Made by a program: the position numbers and the translations under genes. The notes beneath the pieces were generated by a model, which was given only the letters and a program-made list of their open reading frames with translations, had not been told where the DNA came from and did no database searches. Positions 34,610 to 43,137 of a stretch of DNA of 64,000 nucleotides are shown here, in pieces. The DNA is from Corynebacterium afermentans subsp. lipophilum (GTDB lineage Bacteria > Actinomycetota > Actinomycetes > Mycobacteriales > Mycobacteriaceae), in contig NZ_CP046530.1 in assembly GCF_030408375.1 (NCBI RefSeq), forward strand, positions 1,612,001 through 1,676,000, given 5' to 3'. The first letter of the stretch is position 1. Each line of letters begins with the position of its first letter.

Positions 34610-34919
34610 GCGGCCCATCGTAGGAGCGTGGCGTGAGGCTCGCCACAAAATTTTTCTCGCGTGAAAGCCGGTCCATGGCCTGCGCAAACGGCTCGATCTC
34701 CTCTTGCGTGGCCAGGATTGTTTCGCGGCACGAGTACGTGCGGTCCGCGCGCCGCTGCCAGCGGGTGAACCAGATTTCGCCGGGCGCGCCGTCGGGAAGC
34801 AAAAGCATCTGCTTCTCGACGCTCCGTCGCTCCCGCACCGGCATCCCCTCAACGCAGAATGTCCACGCGAGTCGGGTGCGCGGGGCGCGGCAGGTGGGTG
34901 CGGCCAGTGTTGTCGTCAT
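34599..34919 (-). CDS. Small conserved protein of unknown function
   Basis: A 106-residue protein from ATG 34919 (MTTTLAAPTCRAPRTRLAW). It has no signal peptide or membrane segment; the middle shows short beta strands (AWTFCVEGMPVRER, EIWFTRWQRRADRTYS) and a C-terminal helix AQAMDRLSREKNF. Two Cys and several Trp are present, but I see no known motif. It is upstream of, and overlaps, the aldehyde dehydrogenase gene, so it may be translated together with it. A GCTTCTCGACG word (34811-34821) lies on the opposite strand. Confidence 0.5.
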   Translation of the reverse strand: MTTTLAAPTCRAPRTRLAWTFCVEGMPVRERRSVEKQMLLLPDGAPGEIWFTRWQRRADRTYSCRETILATQEEIEPFAQAMDRLSREKNFVASLTPRSYDGPHVY

Positions 34920-35103
34920 TGGTGGGGACCCTTCTTGCGGGCGCCTTTTGGGCGTGACCGCATCGATGGCGGCACACTCCATCCCCGGTGACTAGGCGGG
35001 AGTGCCGCGGCGGGTGACTAGTCCGCGCGGCGGAGTGTGAGACGAGAGGTTCGTCTTCCCCAACGGCCTCTGATTTCTCTCGGCCGATACTGCTTCACAC
35101 CAG

Positions 35104-35170
35104 TTGACTCGAGCAACCCTCAACCGCTGGTTGATCCCCCTATTTGCTCGAGCTTTGGTTGAGGTTGAGG
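35104..35170. repeat. Intergenic word array (element E)
   Basis: TTGACTCGAGCAA and later TTGCTCGAG are inverted, and CCTCAACC (35118) is inverted as GGTTGAGG (twice in overlap at 35158-35170). A core CCCCCTATTTGC lies between. It sits between the 106-residue gene and the DMT gene; the preceding sequence (34920-35103) has no gene. Confidence 0.6.
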
Positions 35171-35173
35171 GGC

Positions 35174-36091
35174 CTAGAGCAGCCGCACCGCCAGCACGCC
35201 AAGGAAGATCACCACTAGGCCCGCCAGGCGCGTCGCGGTCAGCGGATTCTTCCGCGCCCCGAACGCCCCGCGCGCCTCCAGCGCCTGGCCGGCGGCGATG
35301 GTGCCCGCGTTGAACGCGATCACGGTCGTGGCGGTACCAAGCAGCGGTGCCAGGGTCGCGCCCGAGATCACGAACGTCGCGCCGACCAGGCCGCCGAGCC
35401 ACATCCACCACGGCCCGCGCTCCGGCCGCCGCACCAGCTGGCGCGGGCTGGTCACCAGCGCCGCCACCAGCAGCAACACCGCACCAACGGCCAGGTTGAT
35501 CTCGCCGGCGTGCATGGAGGAGCCCGCGATCGTGCCCAGGTAGCCGTTCACCGCCGTCTGCACCGCGGAGCCCACGCCCACCAGCACGCCGAGTGCCCGG
35601 AACAGCCACAGCTCCAGCCCCTCCGCGTCGCCCTCCGCGGCTGGCCGTTTCCCGGCGCGCAGCACCATCACAATCCCGGCCAGCACCACCACCGCACCGA
35701 GCACGCGCATGAACGACACGGAGAGCACCGGCGCGCCGAACAGGCCGAAACGGTCGATGGCCAGCCCCATGATCACCTGGCCCAGAATCGGCAGGACCAC
35801 GGTCTGCACAGCGCCGAGGCGCGGGAACAGCAGGATGTTGCCCAGCACGAAGCACACCCCCATCGCGCCGCCGAGCCACACCCACCAGGGCGCACTCACG
35901 CCGTCCGCGAACTGCGGCACGGGGTTGCCCTGCAGCACGGCCGTCGCAATTACGGCCACCAGCAGCGCCACAGTGAACGAGATCAGTGCCGAGACCACCG
36001 GCTTATTGCCCACGCTCAAGCGGAGTCGCGAGTTGGCCGCGGTCTGGATCGGAATCAGCCCGCCTACCGCGAGCGCAATGAGAAGAAGCAC
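35174..36091 (-). CDS. DMT-superfamily transporter (DUF606/YdcZ type, tandem)
   Basis: A 305-residue membrane protein with about ten hydrophobic segments in two halves of similar layout: PWWVWLGGAMGVCFVLGNIL in the first and PWWMWLGGLVGATFVISGAT in the second (quoted from the repeat). This is the duplicated YdcZ/DUF606 branch of the drug/metabolite transporter superfamily. The substrate is unknown. It starts ATG 36091 and is transcribed in the same direction as the TRIC genes upstream. Confidence 0.85.
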   Translation of the reverse strand: MLLLIALAVGGLIPIQTAANSRLRLSVGNKPVVSALISFTVALLVAVIATAVLQGNPVPQFADGVSAPWWVWLGGAMGVCFVLGNILLFPRLGAVQTVVLPILGQVIMGLAIDRFGLFGAPVLSVSFMRVLGAVVVLAGIVMVLRAGKRPAAEGDAEGLELWLFRALGVLVGVGSAVQTAVNGYLGTIAGSSMHAGEINLAVGAVLLLVAALVTSPRQLVRRPERGPWWMWLGGLVGATFVISGATLAPLLGTATTVIAFNAGTIAAGQALEARGAFGARKNPLTATRLAGLVVIFLGVLAVRLL

Positions 36092-36120
36092 GGGCCTATG
36101 GTTTCACACTCGCCCGGCGG

Positions 36121-36972
36121 CTACTTCAGCCCGTAGGCGCGGTACAGCGCGGCGATGAACTCGTCGTGGGTGATGTCGCCGTCGATGGCGGCGAGCTCGT
36201 CGCGCACGTCCTTGCGCGTCGGGGCGGAAATCAGGGTGGGGTTGGCGGCGCGCTGCCGGTACGACACGGGCGGAAGCTTGTCGCCGACCCGGTGCTTTAC
36301 CCGGGTGAAATAGCTGTCGACGGGCGCGAGCGCCTCCACCCCCGGCACCGACCAATCCAGCCAGTACGCGGCCACACCCAGCGCAATGCCGAGCAGCGCG
36401 GAAACAGCCAGGCCGACCGACTGCCAGCCGAGGTCGTAGAAGAGCTGCACGCTTATCGACGACACTATCGCCGGGACCACGTACAACTGGCGGTCAACGA
36501 GAATGTTGGGAATCTGCCCGATCATCATCTCGCGGATGACCATCCCGCCGGTGGCGGTGAGCACGCCCATGAGGATGCAGCCGAACCACGTGACGTCGGC
36601 ACGCAGCGCTGTGACCGTGCCCGTGACCGCCCACACGCCGACGATGACCATGTCGCCGTGGAAGCGGAACAGCTCCCACGCGCGGCCGCCGATGGACAGC
36701 GCAAACGCCACTAGCGAACCGACGAGCGCCGTGCCGATGTACCACGGATTCTGCAGCGCGCCCGCCGGTGTGGCACCGATCAGGGCGTCGCGGATCATGC
36801 CGCCGGCCATGCCGGAGATGATGGAGATGAGCATGAAACCGACGGCGTCGAAACGCATCCGCCTGGCCACAAGCCCGCCCATCAACGCGTTGAGGAACAC
36901 GCCGATCAGATCCATCACGGCAAACGAGAAACCCACGGGGGTGAGCACGTTGTCGAAGTACATGCGCGCCAT
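36121..36972 (-). CDS. TRIC-family membrane channel protein, first copy
   Basis: A 283-residue membrane protein of the TRIC/UPF0126 (YadS) family, made of two three-helix repeats. The first repeat has GMAGGMIRDALIG and the second ATGGMVIREMMIG; the family GGxxRD is kept in the first but has Arg-Glu in the second. Prokaryotic TRIC channels are K+/Na+ conducting trimers. A cytoplasmic C-terminal tail of about 80 residues follows. The start is 36972, or the ATG at 36963 (MYFDNVL). A GCTTATCGACG word (36451-36461) lies antisense. Confidence 0.85.
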   Translation of the reverse strand: MARMYFDNVLTPVGFSFAVMDLIGVFLNALMGGLVARRMRFDAVGFMLISIISGMAGGMIRDALIGATPAGALQNPWYIGTALVGSLVAFALSIGGRAWELFRFHGDMVIVGVWAVTGTVTALRADVTWFGCILMGVLTATGGMVIREMMIGQIPNILVDRQLYVVPAIVSSISVQLFYDLGWQSVGLAVSALLGIALGVAAYWLDWSVPGVEALAPVDSYFTRVKHRVGDKLPPVSYRQRAANPTLISAPTRKDVRDELAAIDGDITHDEFIAALYRAYGLK

Positions 36973-37011
36973 CGTAAAGGGGTTGGCGCGGCTTCGGGGC
37001 GGGTTTCTGGT

Positions 37012-37827
37012 TTAGCTTTTCGCCTCCGTGCTCTCCCGCACCTCGTTTTGCAGCATCACCCGCAGCGCCTGGACCAGCTGCTCGTCCGAGGCGCTCTCAA
37101 GCGCGTTGCGCACCTCCTTGCCGGACTCGGCCGGGCGTCGCGAGTCAGTGTCCACGCCCAACGCCTCACCGATCTTCTCTTCAAGCGGGCGCTCGAGACG
37201 CTTGGTCTGGAGCCCCAACAGCTTGTCGCCGCCGAAGTACACCGCCAACGCAAACAGCGGCGCGGCGATCGCGGCGGCCAACATGCCCTCCCACACTAGG
37301 TCGAAGCGGTTGAGCACCAACATGATCACCGACGCGATGATCGCCGGGAACACCGTCATCTTCTCGCTGGTAAACAGCGCCGGGATCTGCCGCAGCACAA
37401 CGTCCCGGGCGAGCGTGCCGCCGGTTGCGGTGATCACGGCCAGCAGCACGCACGGCACCCAGCTCAGCTCGGCGTTGAGCCCCTTGATCGTGCCGCCGAC
37501 CGCCCACACACCGATGGTGACCACGTCCGCGTAGAACCGGAAGTTCTCCCACAGTTTGCCGCGCAGGGGCGCAAAGTACGCGATCAGCCCGCCGATCGTG
37601 GCGGTGATCAGGTAGCCGGGGTTGGTCATGGCGGCGGCGGGGCCGTCGTTAAGTATGGCGTCGCGCATGAGGCCACCGCTCAACGACGAAATCAGCGCCA
37701 CGAACGCGAACCCCACAATGTCGAAGTTCATCCGCTTGGCCACGGTCCCGCCGATCGTGGCCGCCAACAACACACCGGTGTACTCGAGGACAAAGTAAAG
37801 AGTGCCCACATCATCAGAAAAGTCCAT
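37012..37827 (-). CDS. TRIC-family membrane channel protein, second copy
   Basis: A 271-residue paralogue of the neighbour, 39 bases upstream of its start, with LSGGLMRDAILN and ATGGTLARDVVL as the two repeat signatures, both with RD. The C-terminal tail (RLERPLEEKIGEAL) is soluble and charged. The start is ATG 37827 (MDFSDDVGT); an upstream in-frame GTG would add a non-homologous extension. The two copies lie in tandem on one strand and may make a heteromeric channel or reflect a simple duplication. Confidence 0.85.
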   Translation of the reverse strand: MDFSDDVGTLYFVLEYTGVLLAATIGGTVAKRMNFDIVGFAFVALISSLSGGLMRDAILNDGPAAAMTNPGYLITATIGGLIAYFAPLRGKLWENFRFYADVVTIGVWAVGGTIKGLNAELSWVPCVLLAVITATGGTLARDVVLRQIPALFTSEKMTVFPAIIASVIMLVLNRFDLVWEGMLAAAIAAPLFALAVYFGGDKLLGLQTKRLERPLEEKIGEALGVDTDSRRPAESGKEVRNALESASDEQLVQALRVMLQNEVRESTEAKS

Positions 37828-37898
37828 GGGCGCCAAGGCTAGCGGTCGGGGCAGGTGCGCGGCTGGGTGGTCGGTGTGGGAGTTGCTCCACATGCCAT

Positions 37899-37967
37899 AA
37901 ACCGGCTACCCACAACCGGTTACCAGCCGAATTTTCGCAGGGTAACCGGTTCTAGGTAGCCGGTTTT
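37899..37967. repeat. Intergenic word palindrome (element F)
   Basis: AAACCGGCTACC (37899) and AACCGGTTACC (37914) are followed by the core GCCGAATTTTCGC (37926-37938) and by the inverse words GGTAACCGGTT (37941) and GGTAGCCGGTTTT (37955). It lies just upstream of the second TRIC gene. Confidence 0.8.
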
Positions 37968-38002
37968 GTTGGAAAGCGGGTGCTTGGCCGAGCAAACCGC
38001 AC

Positions 38003-38073
38003 AGATGGTGAAAGGCAGATGGTGAATCCGCGCCAATTTTGCGCACATTCACCATCTGCCTTTCACCATTTGC
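38003..38073. repeat. Intergenic word palindrome (element G)
   Basis: AGATGGTGAA (38003) and AGATGGTGAAT (38018), core CGCCAATTTTGCGC (38031-38044), then inverse ATTCACCATCT (38047) and TTTCACCATTTGC (38061). It ends 22 bases before the stop of the nucleoside-hydrolase gene. It is separated from element F by 35 bases, yet uses a different word. Confidence 0.8.
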
Positions 38074-38095
38074 GGGAAGGGGCCGGAGGCGCGCC

Positions 38096-39085
38096 TCAGC
38101 CCAGGCGCTCGACGGCGTCGACGACGAGGTCCCAGAATCGGTCCACGTCCAGGCGCGTCGCCACCGAGGTGTTGCAGGACGGGTCTACGGCGGACTCAGC
38201 AGCGCCCCCGCCCGGAACGCCCGAGGCGAGCGCCGCGCCGAACGCGCGCAGGTCCGCCACGGTGCGCCCGCGCGTCAAGGCACCCGAAAGCTCCACCGAA
38301 ACAGGCACGGAAACGGTCTCGACCACGGTCGGGTCGATGACGTACGCCACCGCGCACGGGTCGTGGACCGGCGGGTTGTCAAAGCCCTGGGCGTTTTTGT
38401 AGTTGGAACGGAACGCGTCCACAAGCGCGGCCAGGAAGTCGCCGCTCGGCGTGCCCAAATCCCGAAAACGGTCCTGCACTTCAGGAGTGGCAAGCGCCTG
38501 GTGCGTCAGGTCCAGCCCGACCATGACCACGGGCCAGTCCTCGCCGAACACGATCGCGGCGGCCTCCGGGTCGACGGCGATGTTGAACTCCGCGGACGGC
38601 GAGAAGTTGCCGGCCCCGTACGCGCCGCCCATCAGCACGACCTCGCGCACCCGCGAGACGATCCGCGGCTCCAGGCGCGCGGCCAGCGCGATGTTGGTCA
38701 GCGGCCCGGTGGGCACCAGGGTCACGGTCCCCGGCTCTTCGCGCATAAGCGTATCGACGATCCACTGCACCGCCCCCGTCTCCCCCACCTCAACAGCAGG
38801 TTCGGGCAGGTCGAAGCCGTGGATCTCCATGCCAGTGTTGCCGTGGATGTCTTCGGCGGTGATAACGTCGTTAAGCAAAGGGCGCGTCACCCCGCGGAAG
38901 ACGGGGACATCGCGCAGACCGGCGACCATAAGCACCTGCTGCGCGTTGCGCGTGACGTGGTCGATGGTGTGGTTGCCGCCGACGGTGGTCAGGCCGAGCA
39001 GCTCGATGTCCGGGTTGCCGGCGGCGAGCAGGATCGCGACGGCGTCGTCGTGGCCGGGGTCGCAGTCCAGGATGATCTTACGCAC
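38096..39085 (-). CDS. Nucleoside hydrolase (UriH-like)
   Basis: A 329-residue enzyme with the Asp-rich Ca2+ site DCDPGHDDA at the N-terminus, LVPTGPLTNIALA, VVLMGGAYGAGN and AEFNIAVDPEA, all typical of inosine-uridine preferring nucleoside hydrolases that split ribonucleosides into base and ribose. The start is GTG 39085, overlapping the MFS stop by 8 bases, so the pair is one unit: transporter first, hydrolase second, like C. glutamicum uriT-uriH for uridine. C-terminal HDPCAVAY supplies another active-site His. Confidence 0.93.
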   Translation of the reverse strand: MRKIILDCDPGHDDAVAILLAAGNPDIELLGLTTVGGNHTIDHVTRNAQQVLMVAGLRDVPVFRGVTRPLLNDVITAEDIHGNTGMEIHGFDLPEPAVEVGETGAVQWIVDTLMREEPGTVTLVPTGPLTNIALAARLEPRIVSRVREVVLMGGAYGAGNFSPSAEFNIAVDPEAAAIVFGEDWPVVMVGLDLTHQALATPEVQDRFRDLGTPSGDFLAALVDAFRSNYKNAQGFDNPPVHDPCAVAYVIDPTVVETVSVPVSVELSGALTRGRTVADLRAFGAALASGVPGGGAAESAVDPSCNTSVATRLDVDRFWDLVVDAVERLG

Positions 39086-40520
39086 GGGCAGCCAGGTCCT
39101 CTGCGGCGATCGTGTCCGGAACGGTCTCCGGCTTCGGGATGAGGAAGGACGCCGCGAACGCGCAGCCCAGCAGGATCGCACCGGCGATCATGCCCGCGCG
39201 GTAGCTGCCGCCGGTGGCGGTGAACACGGCGAAGATGATGGTGAACGACAGGCCGGCGCCCAGGTTGAACGCGCCGCCGTTGAGCCCCGGCAGATAGCCC
39301 TGGTTGTGCTTCGGCGCAAGCACAACGCCGAGCGAGCCGAGCATGATGTTGGCCATGCCGGCGTACGTGATGCCGGCCAGCAACGACATCGCCAGCAGCA
39401 TGCCGTGGGTGGCGTTGCCCACGACGACCAGGCCAAACAGCACGGACAGCGCAGCACCCGCGATGCCGATCTGCAGGATGATCTTGTAGCCCACGCGACC
39501 CGCGAGCCAGCCGGAGATCGGGCCCATGGCCAGGCCGGCCAGGGCGTACGGGGTCAGCGTCCACCAGGACACGACGCCGGCGGACATGCCCGGGCCCGCT
39601 GCCGGGTCCTGCGCGAGGTTGGGCACCAGGCCGTTCATCACGGCGAACACGCCGGTCATGGTCAGGGTGGTGGTCAAAAGCAGCGCCCAGGTGCGGCGCT
39701 GGGACAGCAGGTCGGTGGACATCAGCGGGTGCGGGCTGGACTTCTCGGTGCGCCAGAACCACACCAGCGACGCGCCGCCGATGACCAGCAGGAGGATCAC
39801 CATGAACCAGTTCGCCGCGGCCAGCTCGCCGGCCATGTTCAGGGCGGTCAGGACCAGGCCGACGCCGACGACCAGGCCGACAACGCCCTTCCAGTCCATC
39901 GGCTGGAGCTGGTCGGACTTGGTCTCTTCCACGCCGTACTGCACTGCGAACACGGCGATCAGCGCGGCGGCGCCGATGACCCAGAAGAGGGAGCGGAAAC
40001 CGAAGGCGTCGGTAAGCCAGCCGCCCAAAATCGCGTCAATGCCGGCGATACCGCCGTTGACGGAGGTGAGGATGCCCACCAGGAACGCGAACTGCTTCTC
40101 CTCACGCACCGCCTGGCGCAGCATCACCGACGTCAGCGCCACGGTCGGGCCGGACACACCCTGGATCACGCGACCGATGAACAGCATGGTCACGTTGGTG
40201 GCCAGCGCAGCGACAACCGAGCCGATGACCGTGCCGATCATCATCCACACCAGCACCTTGCGACGCCCAATCAGATCACCCCAGCGCGGCATGAACAGCG
40301 CAAACACAGCCGCCGCGGTGAAGAACGCCGTCTGCGTCATGCCGATCTGCGCGGTGGTGGCGTTAAGCTCGATCTCCATCGTGTGCAGCGCCGGCGCGAG
40401 CATGGAGGCGTTGAGCTGGAACGCGAAGACGGCGACCAGCAGCGCCGTCATCAGTGGCACGACCTGGTTGGTCGGCAGCTTCTGCCCCGCTGCTGGTAGC
40501 GGGGTGTTTGTCGTAGTCAT
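39078..40520 (-). CDS. MFS transporter, nucleoside uptake candidate (UriT-like)
   Basis: A 480-residue major-facilitator protein with 12-14 hydrophobic segments; the motif A loop is WGDLIGRRKVL between helices 2 and 3. It is translationally linked with the nucleoside hydrolase gene, so uptake of nucleosides such as uridine is the likely role (as for UriT in C. glutamicum), though the family also contains drug exporters. Start at ATG 40520. No uriR-type regulator or ribokinase gene is next to it here. Confidence 0.85.
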   Translation of the reverse strand: MTTTNTPLPAAGQKLPTNQVVPLMTALLVAVFAFQLNASMLAPALHTMEIELNATTAQIGMTQTAFFTAAAVFALFMPRWGDLIGRRKVLVWMMIGTVIGSVVAALATNVTMLFIGRVIQGVSGPTVALTSVMLRQAVREEKQFAFLVGILTSVNGGIAGIDAILGGWLTDAFGFRSLFWVIGAAALIAVFAVQYGVEETKSDQLQPMDWKGVVGLVVGVGLVLTALNMAGELAAANWFMVILLLVIGGASLVWFWRTEKSSPHPLMSTDLLSQRRTWALLLTTTLTMTGVFAVMNGLVPNLAQDPAAGPGMSAGVVSWWTLTPYALAGLAMGPISGWLAGRVGYKIILQIGIAGAALSVLFGLVVVGNATHGMLLAMSLLAGITYAGMANIMLGSLGVVLAPKHNQGYLPGLNGGAFNLGAGLSFTIIFAVFTATGGSYRAGMIAGAILLGCAFAASFLIPKPETVPDTIAAEDLAARA

Positions 40521-40651
40521 GCGTGCAGTTTAAAACACTGCGCGCCGCGCGCCTACACGAAAAAGGCGGCGGATACACCCGAAATGCGGGGGCATTTTGC
40601 CTATCGACGCCCACCTCACCGGCCCCCACTCCCCCCATCGAGGATCGCCGC

Positions 40652-41449
40652 CTACCCCAGTGCCTCCCACAGTGCCGTGTTGGTCTCCTGCCACAGCGGC
40701 TTGGCCCAGTCGCCAAACTCGCGGTCCGTGAGCACCACGCACGCCTGCCCACCCGCGACCCACAGGTAGGTCCCCGCCATGCCGAAGTGGCCGACGGTGT
40801 CCGCGGGCATGCCGTCGCCGGTCCAGTGCGGGGATTTCTCCCCCTTGATCTCAAAACCCAGGCCCCACTGGCAGGGTTTTTGCATGCCGTAGCCGGGGAC
40901 GACGCCGCGCAGGTCGCCGAACTGGTTGGAAAAGGCCTCGCTAAGCGTCGACGGGTCCAGAAGACGTGGCGAGAGGAGCTCGGCGGAAAACGCAGCAAGG
41001 TCGCCGACGGTGGAACGCCCGCCGTGGCCGGCCGAGCCGTAGATCTCGGTGGAGTCCATACCGAGGGGCTCGAACACCCCCTCGCGTGCGTAGTCCGCAA
41101 ACGCGATGCCGGTGGTTTCCTTGACGTGGTCGGCCAGGATCTCGTAGCCGGCCGAGGAGTAGATGCGCCGCTCCCCCGGCGTCTTCTGCGGCTCGCGGGA
41201 ATCGAAGCCCACACCGGAGGCGTGCGCGAGGAGGTGGCGGACGGTTGCGCCGTCGGGCCCGGCGGCGTCGTCAAGCTCGAATGCCCCCTCCTCCACCGCA
41301 AGAAGCACCGCGTACGCGGATAGCAGCTTGGTCACGCTGGCGAGCTCGAAGACTTTGTCCTCGTCGCCGAGCGCGGCTTCCGTGTCGCCGACGAGGGCCG
41401 CCGCAACGTTGTCCACCGGCCAGTTGCTGAAAAACTTCTCGAGCTCCAT
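40652..41449 (-). CDS. Serine hydrolase of the beta-lactamase/penicillin-binding fold
   Basis: A 265-residue protein with SxxK in ASVTKLLSAY, the second motif in IYSSAGYEIL and HFGMAGTYLW at the position of the KTG-type triad. It resembles EstB/class C-like serine hydrolases and lacks a signal peptide, so it is probably cytoplasmic. The start is ATG 41449 (MELEKFF). The 131-base gap to the MFS gene holds no gene, only a GCCTATCGACG word (40599-40609). Confidence 0.88.
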   Translation of the reverse strand: MELEKFFSNWPVDNVAAALVGDTEAALGDEDKVFELASVTKLLSAYAVLLAVEEGAFELDDAAGPDGATVRHLLAHASGVGFDSREPQKTPGERRIYSSAGYEILADHVKETTGIAFADYAREGVFEPLGMDSTEIYGSAGHGGRSTVGDLAAFSAELLSPRLLDPSTLSEAFSNQFGDLRGVVPGYGMQKPCQWGLGFEIKGEKSPHWTGDGMPADTVGHFGMAGTYLWVAGGQACVVLTDREFGDWAKPLWQETNTALWEALG

Positions 41450-41506
41450 AAGGCCCACCCTACGTGCGCAGCGCGGGGACCGGTGGCGTGCGCCCCCACC
41501 CGCAGA

Positions 41507-41569
41507 CCCCGAGTAAGCCCTCCTGAGTATGCCCATTTTTCGGCCATACTCAGGAGGGCTTACTCGGGG
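41507..41569. repeat. 25-base-pair perfect hairpin (element H)
   Basis: Left arm 41507-41531 (CCCCGAGTAAGCCCTCC...) is the exact reverse complement of 41545-41569 (...GGAGGGCTTACTCGGGG). The loop contains CCCATTTTTCGGC. Stem of 25 perfect pairs; no T-run follows but TTTG. It lies between the hydrolase start and the secreted-protein stop. Element I, 0.7 kb away, shares its right half. Confidence 0.92.
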
Positions 41570-41578
41570 TTTGTGTCA

Positions 41579-42217
41579 CTAGAACGGCAGCGCCGGGAGT
41601 GTGAGCCCCGGGATCATGCCCGCGAACGCCGCGCCAACCCCGAGCACCGCCAACACCGCGGCAACGATGCCCACGATTGCGCCCGGCGCGACCGTCGAGC
41701 CCAAGCTCGATGGCTGCGTGGGCTCGGTGCGGTTGATGTCCTTGCCGCAGTCCTGGAAGCGCTGCGCAGTGTAGGAGGCGGCCGACTTGAAGTAGGCAAC
41801 CTCGCCAGCAGTGAACGGGGTGTCAAAGGTGGACGGCGCGCCGGTCTTGGAACTGCCCAGGTCGTCGGCGATCACGGAGCTGGTGGTGTGCTCTTCAACG
41901 GGCCAGAGAGAGTCTTTGTCGATATCTTTCAGCGCACCCCAGCCGTTTTCGCCCAGTCCGGCGCGCAGCTCGTCCTGCTTCTTCGTCCACAACGCGAGCG
42001 CGTCGGCGCGGGAACCGGAGTGGTAGAGGATGTCGTCGGCGTTGAGGCCGGCGGCCAGGGCGGGCACCTGGTCGGCGTTGTACTCGACGGCGCAGACGCG
42101 GGAGAAGCCCGGGTCCACCGGGGCATCAGCGGCATCAGCAGCGGAAGCGGCGGAAGCGGCAGGGGCAACGACGGCAACGGCGCAGACAACGGCGCCCACA
42201 GCAAGATTTTTACGCAT
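41579..42217 (-). CDS. Secreted protein with C-terminal anchor, unknown function
   Basis: A 212-residue protein with a signal peptide (MRKNLAVGAVVCAVAVVAPA, then ASAASAADAADAP), a central domain with two Cys (SRVCAVEY and FQDCGKD) and a C-terminal hydrophobic helix (IVGIVAAVLAVLGVGAAFAG). It belongs to the same general design as the 217-residue protein at 48.1-48.7 kb, i.e. small corynebacterial secreted proteins of unknown role. ATG 42217. Confidence 0.65.
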   Translation of the reverse strand: MRKNLAVGAVVCAVAVVAPAASAASAADAADAPVDPGFSRVCAVEYNADQVPALAAGLNADDILYHSGSRADALALWTKKQDELRAGLGENGWGALKDIDKDSLWPVEEHTTSSVIADDLGSSKTGAPSTFDTPFTAGEVAYFKSAASYTAQRFQDCGKDINRTEPTQPSSLGSTVAPGAIVGIVAAVLAVLGVGAAFAGMIPGLTLPALPF

Positions 42218-42275
42218 GCAAAAAGACTACCGCGCGCGGCGCTATCGCACCTGGATTCGCCGGTTCGGGCACAGA

Positions 42276-42338
42276 CCCCTAGTAAGCGAGCCCTAGTAAG
42301 CCCCATTTTCGGCCATACTCGGGTGGGCTTACTAGGGG
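42276..42338. repeat. Intergenic word palindrome (element I)
   Basis: CCCCTAGTAAGC (42276) and CCCTAGTAAGCCCC (42291), core CATTTTCGGC, then the right arm CATACTCGGG...GGGCTTACTAGGGG (42314-42338). The right half and core are close to those of element H, but the left arm is rebuilt as two copies of the outer word; arm changes are matched (GAG in H, TAG in I on both sides). Confidence 0.85.
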
Positions 42339-42400
42339 TTTGCGGGATCTGGCGAGCGGAGGGCAAAAGAAGCGCGCCCGAAAAGCGCACCCCCTACCCC

Positions 42401-43054
42401 CTACCGCGTCTGCGAAACGCGCACCTCGTAGTCCTCCATGTCCGTCCCGGCCACCAGCGCCGTCACGTGCGCACGCGCGAGCTCCTCGGCGTGCTGCCCG
42501 GCGCGGTCGAGAAGCCCGGACGCGATGGCCTTCTCCCGCGCGTCGGCCTCCCGGTCGGCGATGAACCCGGTGACGTCCTCGACGCGGAGTTGGTTGATGG
42601 GGTTCATGGTTTGGTCGTACACCTTGACGCTGTCGGCGTCGATGTGGGATTCGAGCACCTCCACGTTCGGCAGTGAAATTTCGATGGCATCGTCGGCCAG
42701 GTGGACGTCGATAAGCGAGGCGTCTTTGATGCCGGCGGTGACGCGCCCGTCGTAGGTGACCAGGAAGTTCCGCCCGGTAAACGGCACGCGCACGCCGAGC
42801 ACCTCGAGGCCTTCCTGGTCGAATTTGCCCACGTCGGAGAAGACGTATTCCTCCACAGAAAGCTCAGCAATATCGCCTAACGACGCCCCAATGGTCGTCG
42901 ACGTCACCTCCCCCTCCCTCCAATTGAGCAGCGCCGGGCGGGTCAGCGCCAAGACGAGCGCCACGATGGCGACCACTGCTATGACCGAGGCCAGCGCACC
43001 GAAGCAGCCGGTTGGTCGGGTGTCGCGCGGGGAAATCTGCAATTTCGTGCTCAC
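42401..43054 (-). CDS. DUF4230 family membrane protein
   Basis: A 217-residue protein with an N-terminal membrane helix (ALASVIAVVAIVALVLALT) and an extracytoplasmic alpha/beta domain with VPFTGRNFLVTYDGRVTAGI, ISLPNVEVLESHIDAD, the mark of DUF4230. Function unknown. Divergent from the AbgT gene (83-base gap). ASLIDVHL is encoded by a GCTTATCGACG word (minus strand, 42706-42716), and a GCCTAACGACG word lies at 42875-42885. Confidence 0.85.
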   Translation of the reverse strand: MSTKLQISPRDTRPTGCFGALASVIAVVAIVALVLALTRPALLNWREGEVTSTTIGASLGDIAELSVEEYVFSDVGKFDQEGLEVLGVRVPFTGRNFLVTYDGRVTAGIKDASLIDVHLADDAIEISLPNVEVLESHIDADSVKVYDQTMNPINQLRVEDVTGFIADREADAREKAIASGLLDRAGQHAEELARAHVTALVAGTDMEDYEVRVSQTR

Positions 43055-43083
43055 TTCGTTTACCTTACTTCGCCGAGAAAATG

Positions 43084-43102
43084 TAAGGTGGCTCTCACCT
43101 TT
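43084..43102. promoter_or_regulatory. AAGGTG...CACCTT dyad upstream of the AbgT gene
   Basis: TAAGGTGGCTCTCACCTTT contains the perfect inverted arms AAGGTG and CACCTT five bases apart. Upstream, ACCTTAC and GTAAGGT form a second, wider pair. It matches 13 of 19 bases of the DtxR consensus, the arms best. It lies 36 bases before the ATG of the AbgT gene and 30 bases after the divergent start. A regulator site, possibly iron-related; unproven. Confidence 0.35.
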
Positions 43103-43137
43103 TCACGACGAATTATCGCCGACCAGGAAGACCCACC

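Noticed and set aside
38403..40499. A 698-codon plus-strand frame across the nucleoside hydrolase and MFS genes
   Set aside because: Spans two real genes of the other strand and has low-complexity Gly/His/Asp text with no motif.
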